From Larimichthys crocea (lineage: Eukaryota > Chordata > Actinopteri > Sciaenidae), in contig NC_040016.1 in assembly GCF_000972845.2 (NCBI RefSeq), positions 22,116,807 through 22,180,806 on the forward strand: a DNA stretch of 64,000 nt, given 5' to 3'. The notes below the pieces were generated by a model. The model was not told the DNA's origin and did not search any database. It worked only from the letters and a program-made list of their open reading frames with translations. The position numbers and the translations under genes are program-made. Positions 1 through 10,918 of the stretch are shown one piece after another (the first letter of the stretch is position 1; each line of letters begins with the position of its first letter).

Positions 1-2269
1 TATTAGATTTCTGCATGTGTGAACTTTAGATTGGAGGTCAGCATTGTTGGCAGCACATGTGACAAAATGGGGAGTCAGACTTTAACTTTTTATTAAAGAG
101 CCACAGATTTATCACCAGGAGTTTCTTGTCCATGATAGATTCAACTGTCACTTCCAGAAAACTGGACACTCAAAATAAACTTCCTCCACTTTTTAAAAAT
201 GTAATTATTTTTTCTTTTTTACCGAGGATGTGTCTACAGCATGCAGAGATTGATCACATTGCTCGGCAGCATCTGGGAACCGTTTCTTAATGTTGACAGA
301 CTGGCAGCACAAAGACTTATGGACACATTAGGTGCATAACTCATGAGAAACAACCACCACGGCATCTTTTATCTTTCTTTTATCCTCCTTCACGCACACA
401 CATGTGGGCAAAAAAGAAAAAACTAAATCAACAAACACGAAGCTGCAATTTCCTTTTCTCATTTTCTCAATTTAACTCCCATCAGCACAGGATTTCACTA
501 CCCCAGGAACTCTTATCTAATCTGATTTCAAACAGTCCACACCCACAATAATCCGACACAAACTAACATCCCTGTTCATCTTTGTAAGAGTCTGTGTGCA
601 GCACCTGTGTGTCGCATGTGGACAAAATTAGCAAGCTGGAAATCCCAGACAGAGATTTACTCATCCAGTGACAAGAGGAGAATCTGTGCTTTGTTTGTTT
701 GTGAGATGTTCCGATGACAATTTGTTTGTTTTATCCGATTTGGAAAAAATTCTTCTAGTGAATTCTCCTCAAATTGGAACATTACATAACTTTGCAGTGA
801 ACAAATGTCTTGAAATGACTCAATTTTATTTATTTTTTTTGTCATAGTACCCGTACATGTCTTTTTTTCATCTGGGTGACTGGTGTGTCAGATGGTGAGG
901 ATTATATGTTGGATTGAAATGGTGCAAATGTGGTCATTGTGTCGTCGTTGTTTAACATATCCCCATCATGACTAAACATGATGGGGATAAACATCAGGCT
1001 AATCATTTATACACATTTCCACATCTTCAAAACACAGAATTTCCCAGCAGTGAGAAGAATCTCTGAAGAATTCCTGAACCGTGACAATGCAGCCCGTAAA
1101 AGCTGGTTGAACGTGGGTTAGGAAAAGACTGATGGTTTGATAGATGGATATCTGAGAATATATAAAACAATGATGAGAAATACTCAAAATATTTAATTCT
1201 CCGGTTTGATCATGACAGAAACCAGACCTTCCAAATATTCCGAGCCATCAGGACGCCCAAGTAGAAGTCATAAACAAATTGCAACTCAGTCTTTTTTGGT
1301 TTCTGAGTGCTGACGCTTCAAGGACACGTTTGTCAATGTTTTAATTAAAAGTCTAGTGTGAAGAATTTCAATCAATCAATCACTGTCAATTTTGGGGCAA
1401 CCTGAAAATAAAGAGCTGCAACATTCCAGCCCAGAATTAATAAATGCACGGACTAGTTTCACTGCATCTGTTTTGAGACAAAAACAGGCAGTCCTTAAAG
1501 TTTGTTTCATGTGGGAGTTAAAGGATGTATACTCATCAAACATTCTTCACGGTGGAGCTGGAGGCCATCAGGAGTATCTCTTTAGAAAGAGAGTTTCGAG
1601 GTGTTTGAGTCAAATAACAAGAAGTTTAATTTTGTCTGAGATTAACATCAGAAAATTGGACGCCGTCCAATTTTTTATGTCGTTAAAGGCATGTTTGAAG
1701 TTTAGCTAACTGATTAATTGCTCCTGGCTTGATTGATAAATATAATTGGGTATCGTCGGCATAACAACTGAGTGATTCCTAATAATGTTGCCTGAAGGAA
1801 GCACATATAGGGTGAATGGTGGATTGGTCCAAGCACAGAACCTGGATCGTGTGTATCACAGTTTGATTTATCTTCTTCCTCCCGGCCTCCATGGAACTTT
1901 GTTGCTGCCCAGAAACTATTAAAAACACTCAGTGAGTTTTCATCACTGTTGTTTATTTTGCCTTAATCCCACACCACCGTCCTGCTGCCACAAACGCTCA
2001 TGAGGGCACCAAATGTGGATTGATCCACCACTGAAAATAGTCCATAACAAATGCACTATTTCCTCCCATTCTAGTGACTTTTGTTCAAAATAACTCTGAG
2101 CAGCTGTTTCAGGACATTACTAAGCCTTCAAAGAAATAGAAGAACACATTTTGAGCAGTGTTTAAAGATTTATTATTGAGGAACTGACCAACACTTTGTT
2201 GGTTTGAGTCAAAAAATGTAGAATATTGCAGATGTGTCAGTGATTTATAGAATATCATTATGGACTCTC

Positions 2270-2384
2270 TTGAATCAGCTGTTCTGTTGTTTACCTACTT
2301 TACTGTGTTTTTTTTCTTGCTTGTCTTTGTATATCTAATTGCTTTTGTTTAAAAGTGCTATATAACTAAAGTTATTATTATTAT
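2270..2384 (+). repeat. LINE/SINE-type 3' tail with ATT run
   Basis: AAAAGTGCTATATAACTAAA followed by GTTATTATTATTATT is the typical tail of interspersed fish retroposons (AAAGxGCTATATAAATAAA plus microsatellite). Only the tail is recognisable. Confidence 0.5.
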
Positions 2385-3821
2385 TCAGGCTTAACCTTTT
2401 GCATAATAACAACCTGAGTAACATCTACAAATTCATAAATAATTTCCCATATCAAGAATATTCCTGTACAGTAACATTGTTGGGATACTTGATACTTTCC
2501 AATCAAGGCATTAAATCCCCTTTAAAAAAACAATTAAAATGCAGTTTTAACCAAATGTTTGGTCACTCACGCAGCTTACAGTTGTTTCTTTATGTAAAGA
2601 CGACATATGTATATCAAGTTTACACAGTTTACTGTAATTAAAGTCTGGAAAACTGGGAAGAAAATGCAAAGTGTCTGCTTCCTACTGTTGAAGAGGATCT
2701 TATTCATTAATGGTCAGTTCAGTCAGTGGACAGAAAGCACACAGGAGTCTTATGCTGAAAGGTTTATTGAAGCTCGGCCAAGGAGAATGGAGGATTTATC
2801 AATACACTTGTCATGACATGATCCTCCCTGAATCCTGAAGAAGCCGTCGTCTCTGGCTCGTCTATGTGCCGTCCTCTATGTTCATAAATAAACAGGGAAA
2901 ATATGTTTACACGCAGCGGTCATACGTTGTTATCTGACTCTGTAGCGGCTTCTACGTTACCTATCTGTTGTGTCTATGTCTATGTCTACGTCTCAGAATG
3001 GCGCCCGCTTTCCTAAACACAAACAGACAGCTGCTTTGTATCTCAGAGAGAAGACATCAGTGTCCCATGATTTAACAGTGTCCTCACGAGGACCTCAGAC
3101 CTCTAGGACTCTGTGTAACCCCCATTATGTGACATGCAAGCACACTCATGGTGGTGCCACTCTCTACCATGAATTAGTCACAGTTTGACACGGCGTCTTC
3201 TTCTGGGAATCTTTCCGTGGCCTTTAAAGGGAATTCGTCCACACTCACCTCGAAGCATTCACCTAAAGCTCAGTCCAAAAGTGCCATTTGTGGTGAGGCA
3301 TTTGTGATTCTGAAGAAACCATGAGTCACAGAGAGAGCGGTCAGACCACATGTTTCTGAACAGGTAGTGTTGTTGTGGAGGTTTGGTCTCCATGGAAAGT
3401 TTGCTTTTATTGAGAGTGTTCGCCGCGAGGCAGCGGGGAGGAGGGAACAAACGTGGTTTATGTCCTGGGGTTTCCAACCTGACCTGTCTGTGTCTCTCCA
3501 GGAGAGGTTTACTCAGCACTTCACTGTCTAAATAATGACAGACGGAGTGCACAAGGAGCTGAAATGGAAATCAGGAGATCCCCTGTGATAATAACCGACT
3601 GTGTCTCTGTGTAAATATCTGGTTGTGTCATGCAAACAGTCAGATTCCCCACGAGTGATTCCACTAATGCATGTCAGCAACAAATATGGTGCATTTACTC
3701 AAGTACTGAGAGCTCCAGTGTGTCAGATTTATAGAATATAACCTCCTCCTCTGTTTTCATAAGTGTGGAACCACCTGAAAATAAGACACTGTGACTATTT
3801 AAACACTGTAGAGCCTACATA

Positions 3822-3900
3822 CACAGACATGCAAGAAGTAAATAGACACCTTCATTTAAATTCAAATTAAAGGTATCTATTTACTTCTTGCATGTCTGTG
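3822..3900. repeat. 79-nt foldback (31-bp arms, 17-nt loop)
   Basis: Left arm 3822-3852 (CACAGACATGCAAGAAGTAA...), right arm 3870-3900. Their reverse complements agree at 30 of 31 positions; the one difference would be a G-T/U pair. The loop 3853-3869 is AT-rich. This could be a foldback/MITE core or a hairpin RNA; no family recognised. Confidence 0.9.
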
Positions 3901-4465
3901 CAGAGACTTTTTAAGGTTGTTTTCACTGCAGAGGGTGAAACGAGGGGGTTGCAATCAGGAACTACACTACGAGATGTAGAACTTCGTTTTGAATAAAGTA
4001 GTTTAAAGTAGCTGCAACAGTAAAAAGCTGCTCTGACATTGATGCATCAGTATTATATAGAATAAAGCATCACAGGTATCTTTTACTTTTTATATGTAGC
4101 TGGTAATACTTCTCTCCTCATGTAGGATATTGAATTCAGGCCTTTGACTCGGAGCAATAACAATTTCCTTTTAATCTTAATTTATTGTCCTTTCTAATAA
4201 TGTAATGACGATATATTGATGCCACACCGACGGTCGTTAATGGATGAAATTCTTTCACCAGCTGCGTCGTGTTTATTTCAAAGGAACTCGAGGGATTTAT
4301 TTGTTTTCCTCACATCAAATCTAAACCACATTTTATATAGAGCTCTTGATGGTTTGCAGTTTGTAGTAAATAGTTTGTGTTCAATAAATTATTGATGTAA
4401 TTGAGTGCCAGTGCAGAAAAGTAAAAGGCATAAACTTCCTTTTTAAAACATTACATAATATACAA

Positions 4466-4780
4466 TTTATGAACAAAAGTATGTGGACAGACGGTGTGTT
4501 TCCAACAGTTTGTGTTCCCAACATGTCAATGTCCACAAAATCTGATCCATAATCTTCATAATTTTCCACCGATTTCCCATTCAACACCTCTGGGACTGAG
4601 TCAGACCTGATCACCCAACATCAGTGCTGGACCTCGCTGAAGCTCTTCAGTCTGAATAAGTTCAAATCCCTGCAGCCAAGTTCAACATCTGGTGGAAAGA
4701 CTGAAAGCAGAGGTTTCAGAGAGTGGAGGCTGTTCGAGCCGCAGATTAATGCCCATGGTTTTCACGTTCACGTGTTCAGC
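4466..4780 (+). pseudogene. Relic of a Tc1/mariner-type transposon
   Basis: GAACAAAAGTATGTGGACAG at 4471-4490 resembles the terminal repeat of a common fish Tc1-like element. From about 4578 the frame reads PIQHLWD, then after a stop RPDHPTSVLDLAEALQSE, and further RVEAVRAAD. This parallels the transposase C-terminus (NPIEHLWDEL...RPT..PDL..AL...RRVEAV). At least four in-frame stops interrupt it, the middle is deleted and the right terminus is not visible, so it is dead. Confidence 0.72.
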
Positions 4781-5534
4781 TATCATAATTCACATGTCAT
4801 CGCATACGGTAGTGCAATCTAAACAATTTAACACTGAATTTGTGACTAATAACTTATTTTCACAGAAGATTAAGCTTAAAAGTAATTGCCAATCTTGCAA
4901 ATATCTCGTTAAGACCCTGCATGTGTTGAATAAAAAAGTTTTCCTTCGTTGTTATATTTAGGCTTTTAAATGTTGGAATGGAATTTCACTAATGTCTTGT
5001 CAAAAGTAAAAGGCGGAATGAAACCAGGACTCTAAACAGATGTTTATGATGTTTTTTTTTAAACATAAAAAAGGTAATTTACATATAATTACACATATAA
5101 AAGAAGCTATTTGTTGAAAGGCATTCTGCTTCTTAAATCTCGGCTGCCTGATTATGTTTATTCAGGAATTTTTTAATTTATCCGAAGGACTGTTCCCCAA
5201 GTTCTGAATCCAATAAAATAAAAATACAATAAAAGTGACGTCAGTCTTGAACGACCCCTAAAATTACCGTTCACACTGATGTACATATCTATAGTGTGAG
5301 ATCAGGCCGGGGCCAGACGCTGACACTGAAATAATGAGTTGTGAGTGGTTAGAAAATATCCTTTAATCTGTGTTGTTGGGTTGTTTTATGTATTTTCCAG
5401 AGGACGGCTGCTGAGTCGGCATGTGAGCTTTCCATGAACGCTTACATGCAGACGAATTCACACCAAAGACACAGCACAGTGCAGCCAGAGCCACGCTCAA
5501 GGCTCTCAGAGTCCAACTCCGTCAGCGTCCTCTT

Positions 5535-6195
5535 CGCTCTCTTCTCCTCTGCCATTATGTCCATAGAAGCTGAGCCTGAAAACCTCTTCTTCTTCTTGTT
5601 CTTCTTCCCGGTGGTAAGCCTGTGGTACAAACACTAACACTCCCCCGGTGCTCTGAGCTCACAGTCCAGGCAGCCCCGGCTAACAGACTGAGCTAACATG
5701 AGCTAACAGCAGCTACAGCTGTCAGCAGCAGCTGATATCACTGCCTAGTCCAGCAGCAGTCAGCCCAGCTCGGCGTCTGTCTTTCAGCCTTTTATTTCAC
5801 CAAGCTCTCACCAACCACTAAAAGTCAGTCCCACATTTACTCTTCTCCTCTGCCATCATGTCCATAGAAGCTGCTGAGTTACTCTGGTTACCTCCTCTTC
5901 TTCTTCCCGGTAGTCCATAACGCCTGTTGGTACAAACACTCAGTCCGTCAGCTTGGCGGTGAGCTCAGAGCGACGGGTACCCGTCGCTCTGAGCTCACCG
6001 CCAAGCTGACGGACTGATCTAACAGCAGCTACAGCTGTCAGCAGTTTACTTCACTGTCCATCATAAACTCTGTAAATCACAGAGAGTTGAGGCGGAGCAG
6101 CCGGAGGACATCAGAGGGAAAACCAGAAAACATTTCCTCCATAAAATATGATCCAGTTTCACCAGAATCAGTGAAATAGTTGCTGCTGTGTGGCC
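5535..6195 (+). repeat. Dispersed repeat with internal 78-bp palindrome, copy 1
   Basis: Two related blocks in tandem (about 5535-5640 and 5843-5940) share TCTTCTCCTCTGCCAT, ATGTCCATAGAAGCTG and TTCTTCTTCCCGGT. The second leads into a perfect palindrome (5940-6017) and then into a segment ending near CAGTGAAATAGTTGCTGCTG. Almost the whole 5843-6195 part recurs inverted at 51420-51870. The 5560-5845 part recurs inverted at 57545-57845. It has no coding capacity. It is probably a non-autonomous DNA element; the family is not identified. Confidence 0.8.
5940..6017. repeat. Perfect 78-bp palindrome
   Basis: 39-bp arms with no spacer, centred on the KpnI-like GGGTACCC at 5975-5982. Left arm begins TCAGTCCGTCAGCTTGGCGG; the right arm is its exact reverse complement. 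It could extrude as a cruciform. Confidence 0.95.
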
Positions 6196-8284
6196 GTTGC
6201 GTACCTCTAACGGATGATCGTACCCACAGCCCAACGTTACAAAGAAGGTTGGTACCTTTGTGTTGATTTCTGTTAAAAACACAAAGCGGCCAAATCAGTT
6301 TCATTATCCCCAAACATCCATGGACTCTATACAATGGAGTATTTTGCAGCTTGTAAACCGTATCTCTGTTTTCCATTGTGCTACCAACACTTGTGCAGAT
6401 CCATTAAACCTTCTCGGGGTCTGATCTGCCAGATTAATCTCCATCTAATGAGGTCCTGGCTTCTGCGCTTCAGTGAAACCATTTTCTGTACTGTAGGTCA
6501 AAGCATCACTCTCAATAATAGCTGATAAAACCCAGTGCCAGATCCAAAAACTCAAAATCACACTGTTAAATATTGTTTTTTTATTGACTTTCAAGCAAAT
6601 TATAACTAATGTCTAATGCTGCCTGGACTGCACAAGCAGATTTGTGTGTGTTTATTGAGTGTTCTAAAAACCTCACGCATTCACACTGCTGTCAGTATTA
6701 TTTAATGTCATTATCTAACATCTAATAAAAGCGTCTCATCAAAATGCAACATATATTCAAACTTTAACTATTTGTCAGTCACAGACGGAGTTTATGAAGG
6801 CCAGATGCCGACGTATAACTGAATAAAGCAGCTTCTTTGTGCAGACCCCAGGGGGCCCAAACCAGAAAATTGCAATTCATTGTTTCAATGGTGAAAACTA
6901 AAGCAAATGTTTTCATTAGGAGCTTCTAACCACATCTCACAGCCTGAATCATCACTTCACAGATGGTTGCGTTTGGCGGGCGATGGTAACCTCCATCAGT
7001 GTCTCTGGTGTCGGATGTGGATGTCTTCTCTTGACCTCATCCCAGGTGGTGCTGTGGTTGGTTTTGGTCTGGCGTTCACAGATGATGAGGAAGTCTCCGG
7101 TGCTGGTTCAGTCTCTGGTGCCGGTTCAGTCTATCGTCCAGATGTTTAACCGATGTAGTCAGGAGGGGTCCTGCCCCGAGGGGTGTTTAAGCAGAGATCT
7201 TAAGGTGTTGAATGGTAAGACTCTGGCCAGATGTTGTGACAGATCAGCACTGTTGGAAAGTAGCTTGACACATTTTGTACTTTGTAGATTTTACATGAAC
7301 AAACATAATAAACATAGTTTACCTATAGAAACTTACACATACAAATATAAGTGTCAAGTTCAGTTGATCTCAACTGGGAGTTCATCCAGGGCCCATCTCT
7401 TCCTCTGCCATTGCTGCCCGGCATCGGCATTACCACCTGTTCTTAAGCCCCACCAACACCACCACCACCACCCTCAGTATCTCTATGTATACATACCCGA
7501 CGGGAGTGATGAGGTCGGAGCCTAGACGCTAAAGTCCAACTGTATAACTGTACTTCTGGGGCGCACACTTTACTGTCTGCTGCTCATGTTTTTTACATGT
7601 TGAAAATGGTTTCCAGTGACAACCTGGCAAGCCTTACTGTAAAGCCCTGGGGCGATGTATGGGAACGTAAGTTGAAACATATTGTGTCAAGCAGTGTTGA
7701 ATTAGAGACGCAGGAAGAAGCTCTCGGCGATGTCGACCCTTCAGTGACATTCAACATTCAAAAACACTGGATAGTCTGTTTTTATGAGCACCAACCTGAT
7801 GCAGGAGTCTGGGTCCAACAGGTTGAAATCCAATGGTCATGTCTTTGTCATTCAAATGTTTTTTGAGAAATCACTTCCACCAGAGAGAAATATCTGGTTT
7901 CATTTCAATATTTCACTAAAAAATATATTTTAAAAAAAGTTACAAATTTGTGAAACAGAACTCACAACCTCAGATTTGTGACCCAAAGTATTTAAAAGCA
8001 CCTCCACTTGGAGCAGCTATGACTGCAAAAAGCTGCTCCAACACTGATTCAGTCCAATAAAGTCAGTTTTTAATCACTTTGGGAACATTCATCTGATAAA
8101 ACTTTCACTGCTCACCCGACTGTGACAGAACGTTTTTATTATCTAATGTTTCGAATTATCCTTTTCTTTTGTTCGTTTATGCTTTTTTTTAAATCCCTGC
8201 CATAAAGAAACAAATCAGTTGAATTTATCAGTTATGATAATCAGCCTTCCATTGTTTTTGTTCCTACTTAGGCCCCTCGAAAAA

Positions 8285-8345
8285 CACTCAAGATTCAAGA
8301 TTACTTTATTGGTCCCAAAGCGAGATTCGTCTTGGACAAAAAAAA
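8285..8345 (-). repeat. L2-type LINE 3' tail (minus orientation)
   Basis: TCAAGATTCAAGATTACTTTATTGGTCCC is the reverse complement of the GGGACCAATAAAGTAATCTTG tail, with the short TTGAATC tandem that ends such fish LINE copies. The 5' part is lost. Confidence 0.55.
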
Positions 8346-8713
8346 GGCTGCTACATAGATGTTTGAGCCAACTGATGTCATATGATACAATAAAACAAAT
8401 AAATAGCTCTTCATACCGTTTGTTTCTAAATAAGCATGTGGTTTAAATATGTGAAATAATCACAACCATTTGTTTACAGTATTATATAACATTAGGTTAA
8501 AGCCGGTCCATAATATCCATCCATGTCTGGATAATTTCTAATAATAATTCTCTTTCATCTGAAGTGTCAGCTGAAATTTTATTGGTTCCAAAACAGAAAT
8601 GATCCCAAATGCTGCCTCGTGATTGGATGTTTTCCTGGTGAAGTGAGCGCGTGCATTAAAGCCCCGTGGCTGCATTTCATGGGTGTAACTGAGGCAGGGT
8701 GGTGCTGATAGAG

Positions 8714-8715
<2 letters not shown>

Positions 8716-8746
<31 letters not shown>
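8716..8746. repeat. CA microsatellite
   Basis: About fifteen CA dinucleotides without interruption. Confidence 0.97.
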
Positions 8747-8750
<4 letters not shown>

Positions 8751-10828
8751 AAATAAAGGTTAAACAAATACAGACACTTGACCTCTGACCTCTCCTGCAT
8801 TGCTAACAAAGAGCTCTGACCCCGAGCTGTCAATCACTGTCACGTTCAAAAATGAAAACAGATTTCACTTCGGGTTATTTCGCTTCCCTGACATGTCGAC
8901 TCTCAGAAAACACCCAGCCCACGCTTCAGTGTTTGACTTCACTTTGTGTCTGTGTGCGGATTTCAGCAGTTACACCTCATTTGCATATTTAAATGTCTTA
9001 AAACTTGTAATGAGTAATGAACGGGGGAAGTGTCGCGGTGACCGTGTTACTTTCAGCCACAAATCCTCACTTCAGCAGCACCAAACCTTCCAGTGTGATT
9101 CCTGTCACATTCATTCAACATTTGATTCATAAAAACATGGAGAAAATTATTTTTTTTATGTCTGTTGACAATGTTTTCTGATTTATGGAGTGGATTTATC
9201 CACAAATTAGAAAATTTTTAATGAGATAATCCCTCAAACTGAAACATTTAGAAAACTTGTACTACAAAAAATACATAACGTAACTTATCAAGCAGGGAAG
9301 TTTCATGGTGACATCCGAGTTAAAATGTTTAACCTGGAGGGTCTTCCTATGATTTCGAATGTTATGTCATTTATTTCTTCTGCAGCATTTGTGTGCAATG
9401 TGATAAAATACGCGGGGTATCGTGGTGGCTGAGATCGATGGATTGTCTTCACTGCTTCAGTCTAAGTTATAAAAACTGTAGTTTGAGTTTTAAAGTAAAA
9501 AGATGTATTCTCATATGTTTGCATGTTATATTGTATCTTAGACACCAAACAAACAAACTCTCCTTTCCAAACAACAGAACAATTATGAAGATTACGGACG
9601 TTCTCGACACTGCTTCACATTAATAACTCCCTCACGACGTATCAAATGTAACTCCACTCCATCGTGCTTCGGCTGAGGGGAGGAGGGATCCCCGCTCAGA
9701 AAGGCCCATTCATTAAACAGCTAAATGTTTCCACTGACCTCATGTCCATTCTGGAAACACAAAGTGTAAAGTCAGAGGATCTGCTCCCGCTCTGTGGCAC
9801 GGCCATCCTGCTTCATCAGCGTCACTCGCCGGCTCAATGTGAAGCAGCTGTTGGCTCGCCGGGCTGGCCACCTTCGCCATACTTCCACCTTTAGCTTGTA
9901 CTCAGCTTAACAACATCTCTGTACGGCAGCCAAGGAGGCTCAGATTTAAAAGCTTAATGAGCTCATTGCTCCTGCAGAGACGCCTGGTGCACACACACAG
10001 ATCATAAATCAGCACTGTAACCGGACTGTGTGATATACAGCTCGGATAAATAGATAATAGTTACGCTGAGTGAGACTTTATTATGTAGTGAACTCTCACA
10101 CAGAAGGTTCAGACGTCCCGGTGCGTGCCCAGGAGCCAAACCCGGCAGCAGCTGGTTTCAGAGGTTGTGTTTCTGCACCGGGTCCGGCTGACACCAGCTG
10201 CATAGTGACGGGGTGTGATGCACGCTCGGTTATTGGTTACTGCAAATGCCGATCAATATCTGTGACTGGAAATGTGGAAGCAAGCAGCACTCTGCTTCCT
10301 GCTGGTATGAACTGATATTTCAGAAAAAGCAGTTGTCTGTTTACACGTCCAGCAGCACTAACATTGGTCTGGGCTCCACCTGATGCTTTAAAGTCCAATG
10401 TTTACTTTCCTTTTAGCTCAGTTTGCGCTCCACCCTGTCCTGAGGGAAAGATCTGGCTCAGCCGCTGAACGCTGCACTAACGTTTAGTGAACGCAGCCCG
10501 AGCGCTCTGTCATTATTCAAACAGGCTGTCAGTGTCATCTCAATGAAAAGATCCAATGTTTCTTTATCACACAACAACAAGGCTGTTCCTTCTACTGGAT
10601 GCTTCACAGTTTGATTTACTGTTTCCTCTCACTGTGCAGACACACAGAGCTCTGACCTGACAGGAGTGTGCACGCTTTAAGAACAGCAGCGATCACCTGA
10701 GCTTCACCTCTCAGGTGTAGGAGTCACCTGATCACAGCTCATTGGAGAACCGAGACAGGAGGAAGCTGAGACTTTACAGGAGGAGAGACGAGCAGTGGGT
10801 GTGGTTAGGAATGTAACTAAGTACACCC

Positions 10829-10918
10829 CAGGTGAACCACCAGGTGAACCACCAGGTGAACCACCAGGTGAACCACCAGGTGAACCACCAGGTGAACCAC
10901 CAGGTGAACCACCACCTG
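10829..10918. repeat. 12-bp minisatellite carrying CAGGTG E-boxes
   Basis: Seven direct copies of CAGGTGAACCAC (CAGGTG at 10829, 10841, 10853, 10865, 10877, 10889, 10901), then CACCTG, the reverse complement, at 10913 in the same 12-bp register. Three more copies of the hexamer (either strand) lie at 10694, 10712 and 10725. Confidence 0.95.

Larger units (their letters stand above)
1..4465. other. Intergenic, no gene recognised
   Basis: AT-rich, only short chance ORFs. Contains a short perfect hairpin at 958-989 (13-bp stem, TATCCCCATCATG), the retroposon tail at 2270-2384 and the foldback at 3822-3900. Nothing else supported. Confidence 0.6.
6196..10690. other. Intergenic, no gene recognised
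   Basis: The longest open frame (6983-7525, plus) has no domain and uneven low-complexity parts. Apart from the LINE tail and CA repeat listed, nothing was seen. Confidence 0.55.

Noticed and set aside
958..989. Short perfect hairpin (13-bp stem, 6-nt loop)
   Set aside because: Too short to mean much in AT-rich vertebrate DNA; one such hairpin is expected by chance in tens of kilobases or arises from a small inverted duplication.
4658..4680. GTTCAAATCC string as a tRNA B-box
   Set aside because: No matching acceptor stem, anticodon arm or A-box around it; it lies in the Tc1-like relic.
6983..7525. 180-codon open frame, plus strand
   Set aside because: Low-complexity LVPVQS and His-run parts, no recognised family, and an overlapping second frame equally open.
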